Shown one piece after another: positions 17,455 through 24,987 of a DNA stretch of 64,000 nucleotides (position 1 is its first letter; the number at the start of each line of letters is the position of its first letter). The translations under genes were made by a program, and so were the position numbers. The stretch lies in contig JAXLQV010000004.1 of assembly GCA_046331465.1 (NCBI GenBank), positions 273,597-337,596 of the forward strand. Direction: 5' to 3'. Under the pieces are notes generated by a model. It searched no databases, had not been told where the DNA came from, and was given only the letters and a program-made list of their open reading frames with translations. The stretch is from UBA5066 sp046331465 (GTDB lineage: Bacteria > Acidobacteriota > Thermoanaerobaculia > UBA5066).

Positions 17455-18273
17455 TCAGTACGGCGTCGCGAGCTGGTACGTGCCGTCGTTCGACACGTTG
17501 TTCACCTCGACGCCGTAGCAGACGGCGTTCTGCGTCGCCTTGATCAGGATGCCGCCGTTCGTCAGCGAGCCGTTGTAGGAGTACTGGCTCCAGCCCCAGC
17601 CCGAGAGCGTGAAGCTGAAGGGGGAGCCGATCGTGTAGCCGTTGGAGTCGTAGGCCTGGAACGTGATCGTCTGGTCGTACGCCGAGTTGCTCGCGCAGCC
17701 GATGTTCGTCCGCGAGGAGCCGTTCACGGAGACGCCGACGACGAAGCCGGGACGCGACGGCGTGATGGCGCCGAGGTCGTCGGCGAACTGGACGGCGGTG
17801 GTGTACCGGCCCGAGACCGTGTCGACGTAGACCTGCGAGTTGACGATGAAGACGTGGCCGTCGTTTCCGCTGTCGAGGTCGATCGCGCCGCCGCCGTAGT
17901 AGGCGAAGACGTCCTGCAGGATGTTGGGGAAGGTGACGGTCTCGTACGGGTCGATCGTCAGGTACCTGTGGTCGATCTCGCCGCCGCTCACGCTGAGGCC
18001 GATGCGGATCTGGTAGGTGGCGTCGACCGCGTTGAAGATGCTCACCTTCGTCTTGAAGACGGCGCCGTAGGCGCCGTTCACGTTCGCCGACGTCGGCAGG
18101 AGGAGGTGCGAGACCGCTCCGACGGCGAGGGCGTGCGGCGCGAGGGCCGAGCGGACGCCCCCCCTCGACTCCTCGCCGAGCGGACGCCGGGGAAGGTCGG
18201 GGGTCTGCGAGAGGGCCGGCAGGGTCACGAGCGCCGCAAACGCTGCAGCGGCGAGGCGGGAGGTCGCGTTCAT
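17455..18273 (-). CDS. Secreted protein of unknown function
   Basis: 272 residues with a clear signal peptide (MNATSRLAAAAFAALVTLPALSQ). The mature part is rich in Gly, Asn, Tyr, Ser and Thr, predicted beta-rich, with two Cys (IGCASN, AVCYG) that could form a disulfide. ATG 18273 is preceded by AAAGGAAACG, a good ribosome site; the open frame upstream of it contains no alternative with such a site. I do not recognise a domain. It may be an exported beta-sandwich or adhesin-like protein. It converges on the bacilliredoxin gene. Confidence 0.75.
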   Translation of the reverse strand: MNATSRLAAAAFAALVTLPALSQTPDLPRRPLGEESRGGVRSALAPHALAVGAVSHLLLPTSANVNGAYGAVFKTKVSIFNAVDATYQIRIGLSVSGGEIDHRYLTIDPYETVTFPNILQDVFAYYGGGAIDLDSGNDGHVFIVNSQVYVDTVSGRYTTAVQFADDLGAITPSRPGFVVGVSVNGSSRTNIGCASNSAYDQTITFQAYDSNGYTIGSPFSFTLSGWGWSQYSYNGSLTNGGILIKATQNAVCYGVEVNNVSNDGTYQLATPY

Positions 18274-18294
18274 CGTGTCGTTTCCTTTCTGGAA

Positions 18295-18345
18295 GCGGAT
18301 ATACCAGTGAACGGGCATACAGGACCAGTCCCGGCTGGTATCCGC
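18295..18345. repeat. Imperfect inverted repeat upstream of the secreted-protein gene
   Basis: GCGGATATACCAG (18295-18307) pairs with CTGGTATCCGC (18335-18345), apart from a two-base bulge. It lies 22 bases upstream of the start codon at 18273, in the leader or promoter on the minus strand. It may be an operator or a 5' untranslated hairpin; no further evidence distinguishes these. Confidence 0.35.
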
Positions 18346-18369
18346 GTGAGGCCGGTCACGCCGCCGGGT

Positions 18370-18397
18370 GGGGTCAGGTCTGCAATCTACAGTCTGC
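18370..18397. repeat. Half copy of the REP-like element
   Basis: 28 bases, GGGGTCAGGTCTGCAATC followed by TACAGTCTGC, match one arm of copy 1 at all but three or four positions. No complementary arm follows, so this is a solo or decayed copy. It lies in the 200-base gap between the secreted-protein gene and the ProX-like gene. Confidence 0.6.
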
Positions 18398-18473
18398 TCG
18401 TCCCGGATCGCCCCGCGCCCCGGAGGTGCCCGGCGGGCATCGTGGGGAGGGCCACCCGCCGCCGTCCTCGACG

Positions 18474-18995
18474 CTAGAGATCGACGATCCGCGGGGCGTG
18501 CCGGCGAGCGTCGAGGAAGCTCAGGAGACCCGCGGGAGAGACGACCGTCGTCCTCGTGTTGACGAGCGGGTGGAACTTCAGCGCCTCGGCCCGGAGGAGC
18601 GCGCCGTCGAGGACGACCCGGACCTTCCCGCCCGGGTCGTTCACGACGGCGAACGGCGTGACGGAGCCGGGCGAGACGCCGAGAAGCCCCGCGAGTCTCG
18701 TCGGGCTCGCGAACGAGAGTCGCCGCAGGCCGAGCGCATCGGCCAGGGCGCGCAGGTCGAGCGCCCTGTCCGCCGGGAGGACGACGAGCCAGTGCGTACC
18801 GCCCCGTTCCTCGAGGAAGAGGTTCTTGCAGTGGCACCCGGGCACGTGCGCCGTCGCGAGCCTCGCCTCGGCGACGGTGAGGACGGGCTCGTGGTCGAAC
18901 GTCCGCGCCTCGACGCCGAGCGTCTCGAGGAGGGCGAGGAGGCGGGGCGTGTCGAACGCGTCGGCCGGGCCGGGGGCCGGTTCGTCGGGGGCCAC
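18474..18995 (-). CDS. ProX/YbaK-type aminoacyl-tRNA deacylase
   Basis: 173 residues, normal for stand-alone ProX. The YbaK fold is recognisable from HEPVLTVAEA, HVPGCHCKNLFLEE (the family CKNLF motif with the conserved Lys), VNDPGGKVRVVLD and FHPLVNTRTTVVS. These enzymes hydrolyse Ala-tRNA(Pro) and so correct prolyl-tRNA synthetase errors. I chose GTG 18995; further upstream the frame runs antisense through the neighbouring gene. It is divergent from the coiled-coil membrane protein gene. Confidence 0.85.
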   Translation of the reverse strand: MAPDEPAPGPADAFDTPRLLALLETLGVEARTFDHEPVLTVAEARLATAHVPGCHCKNLFLEERGGTHWLVVLPADRALDLRALADALGLRRLSFASPTRLAGLLGVSPGSVTPFAVVNDPGGKVRVVLDGALLRAEALKFHPLVNTRTTVVSPAGLLSFLDARRHAPRIVDL

Positions 18996-19055
18996 GCCGG
19001 CGATTCTGAACCCGGCGAGGCCGGCGGCGTATAACCCCTCGGCGGGAGGGACGAG

Positions 19056-20177
19056 ATGGCCGAACCCGGCAAGGGCGTGGAGCGCGAGATCGAGGAGAGC
19101 GTCCGGCGGGTCCTCGGCGCGCTCGACCGCGTCCCGGCCGCCCGCCTGGAAGAGGCCGCCGTGAAGGTCTCCCGAGTGGCGGAGCGCGTGGCCGAGCGGG
19201 TCGAGCGGTCGGCGAGCCGTTCGCTCTCGAGGCACGAGCGGCGGCTGGCGAGACGCCGGCGGGAGGAGGACGAGGCGACGATGGCGCACGCCTTCGTCCT
19301 CGCCATGGCCGCCGTCGGAGCCGCGTTCGTCGGGTACACCCAGCCGCACCTCTTCTGGCTCCTCTTCGTGGCGTTCGGGTTCGGCATGGGAGCCGCGGGC
19401 ACGTACGCGAAGGTCAGGAGCCGCGAGAGGCGACGCGCCGAAGAGGCCGACGCGGCGCGGAGCGCCTCGGGCGCAGGGGCTGCGGTCCCGGAGGCCGTCG
19501 CCCCTCCCGTCGCCCGGCCTCCCATCGTCACGCCGCCGCCGGCCGCCGAGCCGGAGAGCCCCGCCCTCGCGGCGATCGCGGGCCGCGAGAGGAGGGTGGA
19601 CGGCATCTGCGACCGCCTCCTCGCCGAGCTGAAGGGGGCGCCGCCCCTCGTCCGCGAGCTCCTCCGCAAACCCGAGGAGACGGTCGAGGCCCTGCGCGGC
19701 GCCTCGCGGGAGCTCGCGCGGCGCGAGCGGGAGCTGCGGAAGATGCTGACCGAGGACGAGGGGGATCGGCTCCTGCGCGAAAGGGGCGCGCTCGCCGCGC
19801 GGGCCGAGGCCGCGCCCGACGCCGTCGTGAAGAGCCGCCTCGCCTCCGCCCTCGAGGCTCTCGACGCCCAGCTCGCGCACCGGGCCGAGCTCTCGACGGC
19901 CGCCGCGCGGATCGAGGCCGAAGGGACGCGGATCCTCTACTCGCTCGAGAGCCTCCGCGCGCAGGTCCTCCGCGCCGTCGCGGCCGACGCGGCCGCCGAC
20001 GACGTCACGCGCGAGAGCCTCAAGGGAGGGCTCGAGGCGCTGAGCAACGAGATCGACGCCGTCGCGACGGCGCTCGAGGAGGTCCACGGCGTCGGCTCGG
20101 CTGCGTCGACGGCGAGCCCGTCCCCCGGGCCTTCGCTGGCGGCCCGCGCCGCCGCGCGACAGGCCGGCTCGGCCTGA
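19056..20177 (+). CDS. Coiled-coil protein with paired membrane helices, unknown function
   Basis: 373 residues. A charged helical N-terminus (1-75) is followed by two adjacent hydrophobic helices (about 76-120: AHAFVLAMAAVGAAFVGY, then HLFWLLFVAFGFGMGAAG). An alanine/proline-rich linker (145-180) and a long alpha-helical, probably coiled-coil C-terminal half (185-350) complete it. GGGAGGG upstream of ATG 19056 supports the start. I recognise no catalytic motif. The hairpin-in-membrane layout with large cytoplasmic helices suggests a scaffold or envelope-associated protein. It converges on smc. Confidence 0.65.
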   Translation: MAEPGKGVEREIEESVRRVLGALDRVPAARLEEAAVKVSRVAERVAERVERSASRSLSRHERRLARRRREEDEATMAHAFVLAMAAVGAAFVGYTQPHLFWLLFVAFGFGMGAAGTYAKVRSRERRRAEEADAARSASGAGAAVPEAVAPPVARPPIVTPPPAAEPESPALAAIAGRERRVDGICDRLLAELKGAPPLVRELLRKPEETVEALRGASRELARRERELRKMLTEDEGDRLLRERGALAARAEAAPDAVVKSRLASALEALDAQLAHRAELSTAAARIEAEGTRILYSLESLRAQVLRAVAADAAADDVTRESLKGGLEALSNEIDAVATALEEVHGVGSAASTASPSPGPSLAARAAARQAGSA

Positions 20178-20195
20178 CGCGCGGCGACCCCGGCG

Positions 20196-20219
20196 TCAGT
20201 CGAATCGCACGCTGACGAT
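20196..20219 (-). other. Out-of-frame second copy of the smc 3' end
   Basis: 24 bases matching the last eight codons of smc (20273-20296) at 20 of 24 positions. Both copies spell IVSVRFD plus stop, and all four differences are synonymous. This copy is 77 bases downstream on the minus strand, in the -1 frame relative to smc. That frame stays open back through the smc 3' end. A GC-rich hairpin separates the copies. Confidence 0.7.
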
Positions 20220-20225
20220 CGCCGC

Positions 20226-20255
20226 CCGGGGGGCTCGGCTGCGCGCGCCCCCCGG
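20226..20255. terminator. Hairpin between convergent genes (smc 3' side)
   Basis: CCGGGGGG (20226-20233) pairs with CCCCCCGG (20248-20255) across a 14-base loop. It lies downstream of smc and of the coiled-coil gene that converges on it. No T-tract follows, so it is at best a GC-only terminator. Confidence 0.4.
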
Positions 20256-20272
20256 ACCCCCCCCTCGTCGGA

Positions 20273-23200
20273 TCAGTCGAACCGCACGGACACGATCTTC
20301 GAGACCCCCGGTTCTTCCTGCGTCACGCCGTAGAGCGCCTGGGCGGTCTCCATCGTCCTCTTGCTGTGGGTGATGAGGACGAACTGGGTCTCGTCGGAGA
20401 GCTCGGAGAGAAGCGTCGTGAAGCGGTCGATGTTCGCCTCGTCGAGCGGGGCGTCGACCTCGTCGAGGATGCAGAAGGGCGAGGGCTTGTAGCGGAAGAT
20501 CGAGACGAGGAGCGAGACGGCGGTCAGCGCCTTCTCGCCGCCCGACAGCAGCCCGATCGTCTGGTTCCGCTTCCCCGGGGGCTGCGCCATGATCTCGATC
20601 CCCGAGTCGAGCGGGTCGCTCTCGTCGAGGAGCTGCATCGAGGCGGTGCCGCCGCCGAAGAGCTTCTGGAAGACCTGCGCGAAGTTCGCGTTGATCGCAA
20701 CGAACGCGGCGGTGAAGCGCTCCGACGAGGTCTGGTTGATCGTCTTGATCGTCTCGAGGATCTGGTCGAGCGACTTCTCGAGGTCGAGCTTCTGCGTCGA
20801 CATCTCCTGGAGGCGCTTGCTTTCGGTCTCGAACTCCTCGAGCGCGGCGTGGTTGACGGGGCCGAGCCGCTCGAGGGCGACCGTCTTCTGGACGACCTCC
20901 TCCTGCATCGCGGCGAGGGCCTCGTCGTCGGGCTCGGGCTCCCCCTCGGCGCGCCCGACGGGCGGGAGCTCCTCGGGCGGCACTCCGAACTCGGTGCGGC
21001 AGGTCTCGGCGAGGTGCTCGCGGTCGCCGCGCTTCCGCTCGACGACGAGCTCGGCCTCGAAGCGGGCGCGGCGGGCGGCGTCGAGCGCCTCGCGGGCGGC
21101 GTGGGTCGCCTTGTCGAGCTCCTCGAGGGCGAGACGGCCGGTCTCGGAGCCGGCGTCGGCGGCCTTGAGCCTCGCCTCCGCCTCCGAGGCCGCGACGACG
21201 GCCTCCTCGCGGCGCTCGCGGGCCTCCTCGCCGGCGAGGAGCGCGCGCTCCTTCCGCTCGGCGAGCGACGTCATCTGCTGGGAGAGCTCGGCGAGGCGGC
21301 GGGCAGCGGCGTCCGCGCGGCTCCTGTGGGTCTGGAAGGCCTCCTGCGCGGCCCTGCGCCGCTCGCGGAGGACGTCGCGGGCCGTGCGCGCCTCGCCGTC
21401 GGACTGCTGGGCCGCGAGGCGGGCCGCGCGGGCCGACTCGAGCGCGCTCTCGAGGCCGGCGATCGCGGCCTCCATCGCGGTCATCTCGCCGGTCTTCTGC
21501 GCGGAGAGCTCGAGCGCCTTCGCCCGGTCGTCGCCGACGCGGGCGAGGTCGGCGCGGAGCTGCTTCTCCTCCTCCTGGATCGCGAAGAGCTCCCGCTCGG
21601 CGCGGGTCGTCTCCTCGCGGGCGGCCGACAGGCGGGCGAGCGCCTCGGAGTGCTCGCGCTCGGCGCGGCGGCTCGCCGCGATCTCGCGCTCCACCGCCTG
21701 AGCGGCCTCGCCCGCCTGCGCACCGGTCCCGGAGATCTCCTCCTCGAGCGCGGCGAGGCGCTCGCCGAGGGACTCCTTCTCGGTCGCGACGTTCTTCAGG
21801 TCGCGCCGCACGGTGAAGAGCCCCTCGCCCGGGACCTCGGTCCCGGCGGCCTCGACGATCGAGCCGCGGACGACGACGCCGTCCTTCGTGACGAACGTCC
21901 GCTCCGGGAGGAGCTCGGCGAGCGTGAGGGCGTCCTCGACGGAGCCGACGACGAGCGCGTCGGGGAGGGCGGCCGAGAGCGCCTCGTCGCCGGGGCGCGC
22001 CGTCAGGAGGTCGCGGGCGAGCCCGAGGACGCGCGCGTCGGCGGGCTTGAGGGGGAACGGGGTCTCGGGGATCGGGTGGATGAAGCGAGCCGTCCCGAGG
22101 TGAGAGCTGCGGACCGTCTCGAGGAGCTTCTCGAGGACGGCGCGGTCGCGGATGACGGGGGCCTCGAGGGCGCCGCCGAGGGCGGCGTCGAGGGCGTTCT
22201 CGAACCCCTCGGCCGCGTCGAAGTGGTCGGCGAGGACGCCGTCGGGGGCCGTGCCGGACGTCTCGAGGGCCCGGCGGGCGGCCTCGCCGCCGGCCTCGCG
22301 GGCGGCGAGGAGGGTCTCGAGGCCGCCGAGGCGCTTGTCGAGGGCGTGGAACTCCCGCGTCCTCCTCTCGCGCTCGTCCTTCAGCTCGGCGAGGCGCGTC
22401 TCGGCGGCCTTCCGCGAGACGCCGGCCTCCTCGAGGCGGCGGCGCGCCTCGGCGAGGCGCTCGTTCGTCTCGGCCTCGAGGTCGCGCGCGGCTTCCATGG
22501 CCGCGCGGCGCTCGGAGAGGGAGAGGTCGGCGCGCCCCTTCCGCTCCTCGACCTTCGTGAGGGCGAATCCGAGGCGGTCGACGAGGAGCGCGGCCTCGCG
22601 TTCGCGGTTCGTCGCCTCGCTCGCGCGGGCGGCGGCGGCGAGGAGGTCGCGGCGGGAAGCCTCGCGACGGGTCGTCGCGTCGCTCTCGTTGCGGGTCGCG
22701 GCGGCGAGGGCCTCGGCCGTCTCCCTCGCCTTCGCCTCCGCCGCCGTCAGCTCCTCGACCGCGGCGGCGAGGAGCTCCTCGGCCTTCGTCGACTCCTCGA
22801 CGGAGAAGAGGTGGTCCTCCTCGGCCTCGCCCCGCTGCGAGGAGACGAGCTCCCTGCGGGCCTCGGTCTCCTCGGCCTCGCGGGCGGCCGCGGCGACGGC
22901 GGCCTCGGCGGAGAGGAGCGCCTCGCGCGCGACGGCGAAGGCGTCGGAGAGCTCGCGGCGGACCCGTTCGGTCTCCTCCCACGCGTGGCGCGCCTCCTCG
23001 AAGGCGGCGTCGAGGCGCCCCGACTCGGCGAGGGCGTGCCCCTCGGCGTCGGTCGTCTCCTTCAGGGCGGCCTCGGCGGCGGCGAGCGCCGCGGCGAGGC
23101 GCTCGGACTTCAGGCGGAGGAGCCGCTTCTTCAGCCCCGAGAGGACGTCGGCCTGCTCCTTCCAGCGGGCGGCGCGCGAGGCCTGGCGCTTGAGCGAGGC

Positions 23201-23809
23201 GCAGGCGCGGTCGATCTCCGAGACGATGTCCGTCAGGCGGAGGAGGTTCGCGCGGGTCTCCTCGAGCTTCACCTCGGCCTGCTGCTTGCGGATCTTGTAC
23301 TTCGAGATCCCCGCGGCCTCCTCGATGAGGCGGCGGCGGTCCTGGGGCTTGGCCGAGAGGATCAGGTCGATCTTCTGCTGCTCGATGATGGCGTAGGCGC
23401 GGACGCCGAGGCCGGTCCCGAGGAGGAGGTCCTGGATGTCCTTGAGTCGGGCCTTCCGCCCGTTGAGGATGTAGTCGCTCGTGCCGTCGCGGGTGACGCG
23501 TCGCGTCAGGACGACCTCGCCCCCCGTGTCGGCCCACTGGCCGCCCCGGGACTCGAGCGTGAGCGAGACCTCGGCCATGCCGAGCGGCCGGCGGCGGGCC
23601 GAGCCGTTGAAGATGACGTCTTCCATCGTCGTGCCGCGCAGGGCGCGGGCCGACTGCTCGCCGAGGACCCACATGACGGCGTCGCAGATGTTCGACTTGC
23701 CGGAGCCGTTCGGGCCGACGATGGCGGTGAGCCGCGAGGGGAGCGTGAGGGAGGTCCGGTCGACGAACGACTTGAACCCCTGGATCTCGAGCTTTTTCAG
23801 GCGAAACAT
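20273..23809 (-). CDS. smc: Chromosome segregation ATPase SMC
   Basis: 1178 residues, the full length expected. The N-terminal head opens MFRLKKLEIQGFKSF, with Walker A GPNGSGKSN. Two long coiled coils rich in Ala, Glu and Arg flank a hinge around residues 510-640 (DGVLADHFDAAEGFENAL onward). The C-terminal head has signature LLSGGEKAL, Walker B FCILDEVDAPLD and the switch His in VLITHSKRTME. With ScpA and ScpB (not in this window) it condenses and aligns replicated chromosomes. It is transcribed alone on the minus strand. Its last eight codons are repeated 77 bases downstream in another frame. Confidence 0.97.
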   Translation of the reverse strand: MFRLKKLEIQGFKSFVDRTSLTLPSRLTAIVGPNGSGKSNICDAVMWVLGEQSARALRGTTMEDVIFNGSARRRPLGMAEVSLTLESRGGQWADTGGEVVLTRRVTRDGTSDYILNGRKARLKDIQDLLLGTGLGVRAYAIIEQQKIDLILSAKPQDRRRLIEEAAGISKYKIRKQQAEVKLEETRANLLRLTDIVSEIDRACASLKRQASRAARWKEQADVLSGLKKRLLRLKSERLAAALAAAEAALKETTDAEGHALAESGRLDAAFEEARHAWEETERVRRELSDAFAVAREALLSAEAAVAAAAREAEETEARRELVSSQRGEAEEDHLFSVEESTKAEELLAAAVEELTAAEAKARETAEALAAATRNESDATTRREASRRDLLAAAARASEATNREREAALLVDRLGFALTKVEERKGRADLSLSERRAAMEAARDLEAETNERLAEARRRLEEAGVSRKAAETRLAELKDERERRTREFHALDKRLGGLETLLAAREAGGEAARRALETSGTAPDGVLADHFDAAEGFENALDAALGGALEAPVIRDRAVLEKLLETVRSSHLGTARFIHPIPETPFPLKPADARVLGLARDLLTARPGDEALSAALPDALVVGSVEDALTLAELLPERTFVTKDGVVVRGSIVEAAGTEVPGEGLFTVRRDLKNVATEKESLGERLAALEEEISGTGAQAGEAAQAVEREIAASRRAEREHSEALARLSAAREETTRAERELFAIQEEEKQLRADLARVGDDRAKALELSAQKTGEMTAMEAAIAGLESALESARAARLAAQQSDGEARTARDVLRERRRAAQEAFQTHRSRADAAARRLAELSQQMTSLAERKERALLAGEEARERREEAVVAASEAEARLKAADAGSETGRLALEELDKATHAAREALDAARRARFEAELVVERKRGDREHLAETCRTEFGVPPEELPPVGRAEGEPEPDDEALAAMQEEVVQKTVALERLGPVNHAALEEFETESKRLQEMSTQKLDLEKSLDQILETIKTINQTSSERFTAAFVAINANFAQVFQKLFGGGTASMQLLDESDPLDSGIEIMAQPPGKRNQTIGLLSGGEKALTAVSLLVSIFRYKPSPFCILDEVDAPLDEANIDRFTTLLSELSDETQFVLITHSKRTMETAQALYGVTQEEPGVSKIVSVRFD

Positions 23810-23883
23810 GGCGTCGTCAGGCGGGCGACCCTACCACACGGGGCCGGGGGCGTGCCGGAGAAGGGCGGGACGCGGCGCCCTGC

Positions 23884-24852
23884 TCAGGAGGCATTCGAGC
23901 CGGGGCGGCCGGGGACGGCGTGCAGGGCGCGGAGGAGCTCGCCGCGCGAGGCGACGGAGAGCTTCCGGAACGCGTGCTTGAGGTGGTCCTTCACGGTGTA
24001 CTCGCTGATGAAGAGCTCCGCGGCGATCTCGGAGTTGCGCAGGCCGCGGAGGACGCCGGAGACGACCTCGGCCTCGCGGTCGGAGACGCCGCGCGCGGAG
24101 AGGTGGGGTCGGACGTCGTCGATGCCCGGCGCGGCCCGCTCCTTGAGGAGGACGATCCGGACGGGAGGGCAGGCGGGCGTGCCGTCGCCCGCGACGTCGA
24201 CGACGCGGGCCTCGAGGCAGCGCCCGTCGGCGAGGGCGACCCGCTCGGCCCGGCTGCTGCCGGAGGAGGCGAGCTGCATCAGGTGCGACACGAGGGGCGT
24301 CGTCCGCCGGTCGCCCGAGAGGACGGCGAGCCCCTCCTCGGTCTGCCGCGAGAGGAGGTCGTCCGCCGCCTGGTTCGCGAAGAGGATCGTCCCGGCGCGG
24401 TCGAACAGGATCGCCGGCTCCTCGGTCGCCTCGGCGAGCGCGAGGAGCCGCTCGCGGGCGCAGCGGTGGGTCGCCAGCTGCGAGAGCCGGGCGAGGAGCT
24501 GGCTCGCGAGCGGGGCGAGGAGCGAGAAGCGGGTCGTCTCGGCGCCCGTCCAGGGGCGGACCCGCCGCCGGAGGAGGAGGAGTCGTCCCTCCCACTCGGC
24601 GGGCTCCCCGAAGGAGACGACGAGGACCTCCCCGACGGGAGTGTCGCCTCCGCGGCCGGGAGCGTAGGGGCGGAGACCGGTGTCGCGTCCGCCGGCGACC
24701 CGCCGCCGAAACCGCCGGCCGGTCTCGGGGCAGCGGAGGACGAGCTCGACGGCGTCGGGGGCGAGCGCGGCGTCGAGCGTCGAGACGAGCGCCTCGAGGT
24801 CGGGGTCGCGGGGGGCGCTGAAGGGAATCGCTTCGATCAGGAGCCCGGGCAT
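23884..24852 (-). CDS. LuxR-family regulator with GAF/PAS-like sensory region
   Basis: 322 residues. A sensory N-terminal half includes a PAS-like segment (about 145-240: LLALAEATEEPAILFDRAG then ILFANQAADDLL). The C-terminal LuxR helix-turn-helix (about 255-315) contains VSDREAEVVSGVLRGLRN and SEYTVKDHLKHAFRKL. There is no receiver domain, so the signal is probably a ligand or protein contact rather than phosphorylation. It diverges from the FHA-AAA+ regulator gene, and the two could share regulatory DNA (24853-24987). Confidence 0.8.
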   Translation of the reverse strand: MPGLLIEAIPFSAPRDPDLEALVSTLDAALAPDAVELVLRCPETGRRFRRRVAGGRDTGLRPYAPGRGGDTPVGEVLVVSFGEPAEWEGRLLLLRRRVRPWTGAETTRFSLLAPLASQLLARLSQLATHRCARERLLALAEATEEPAILFDRAGTILFANQAADDLLSRQTEEGLAVLSGDRRTTPLVSHLMQLASSGSSRAERVALADGRCLEARVVDVAGDGTPACPPVRIVLLKERAAPGIDDVRPHLSARGVSDREAEVVSGVLRGLRNSEIAAELFISEYTVKDHLKHAFRKLSVASRGELLRALHAVPGRPGSNAS

Positions 24853-24933
24853 CGTCTCACCGGGACGGGATTCTAGAGGCTCCGGGCCGTACAGATTTTG
24901 TCGACGGACCTAGGACAACCCGCCCGCGGGCGT

Positions 24934-24944
24934 GGTAGCCTACC
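24934..24944. promoter_or_regulatory. Small inverted repeat in a divergent promoter region
   Basis: GGTAG-C-CTACC, a perfect 5-base-arm inverted repeat, lies 44 bases upstream of the FHA-AAA+ gene and 82 bases from the divergent LuxR-family gene. It could be an operator; nothing else supports it. Confidence 0.25.
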
Positions 24945-24987
24945 GTCCGTTCGCGAGGCATTCCTCACGAATCGGAGGCCCGAAAAC

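Noticed and set aside
20366..24667. 1433-residue plus-strand frame opposite smc
   Set aside because: Low-complexity Glu/Gly/Arg/Leu protein opposite a clear SMC; not a gene.
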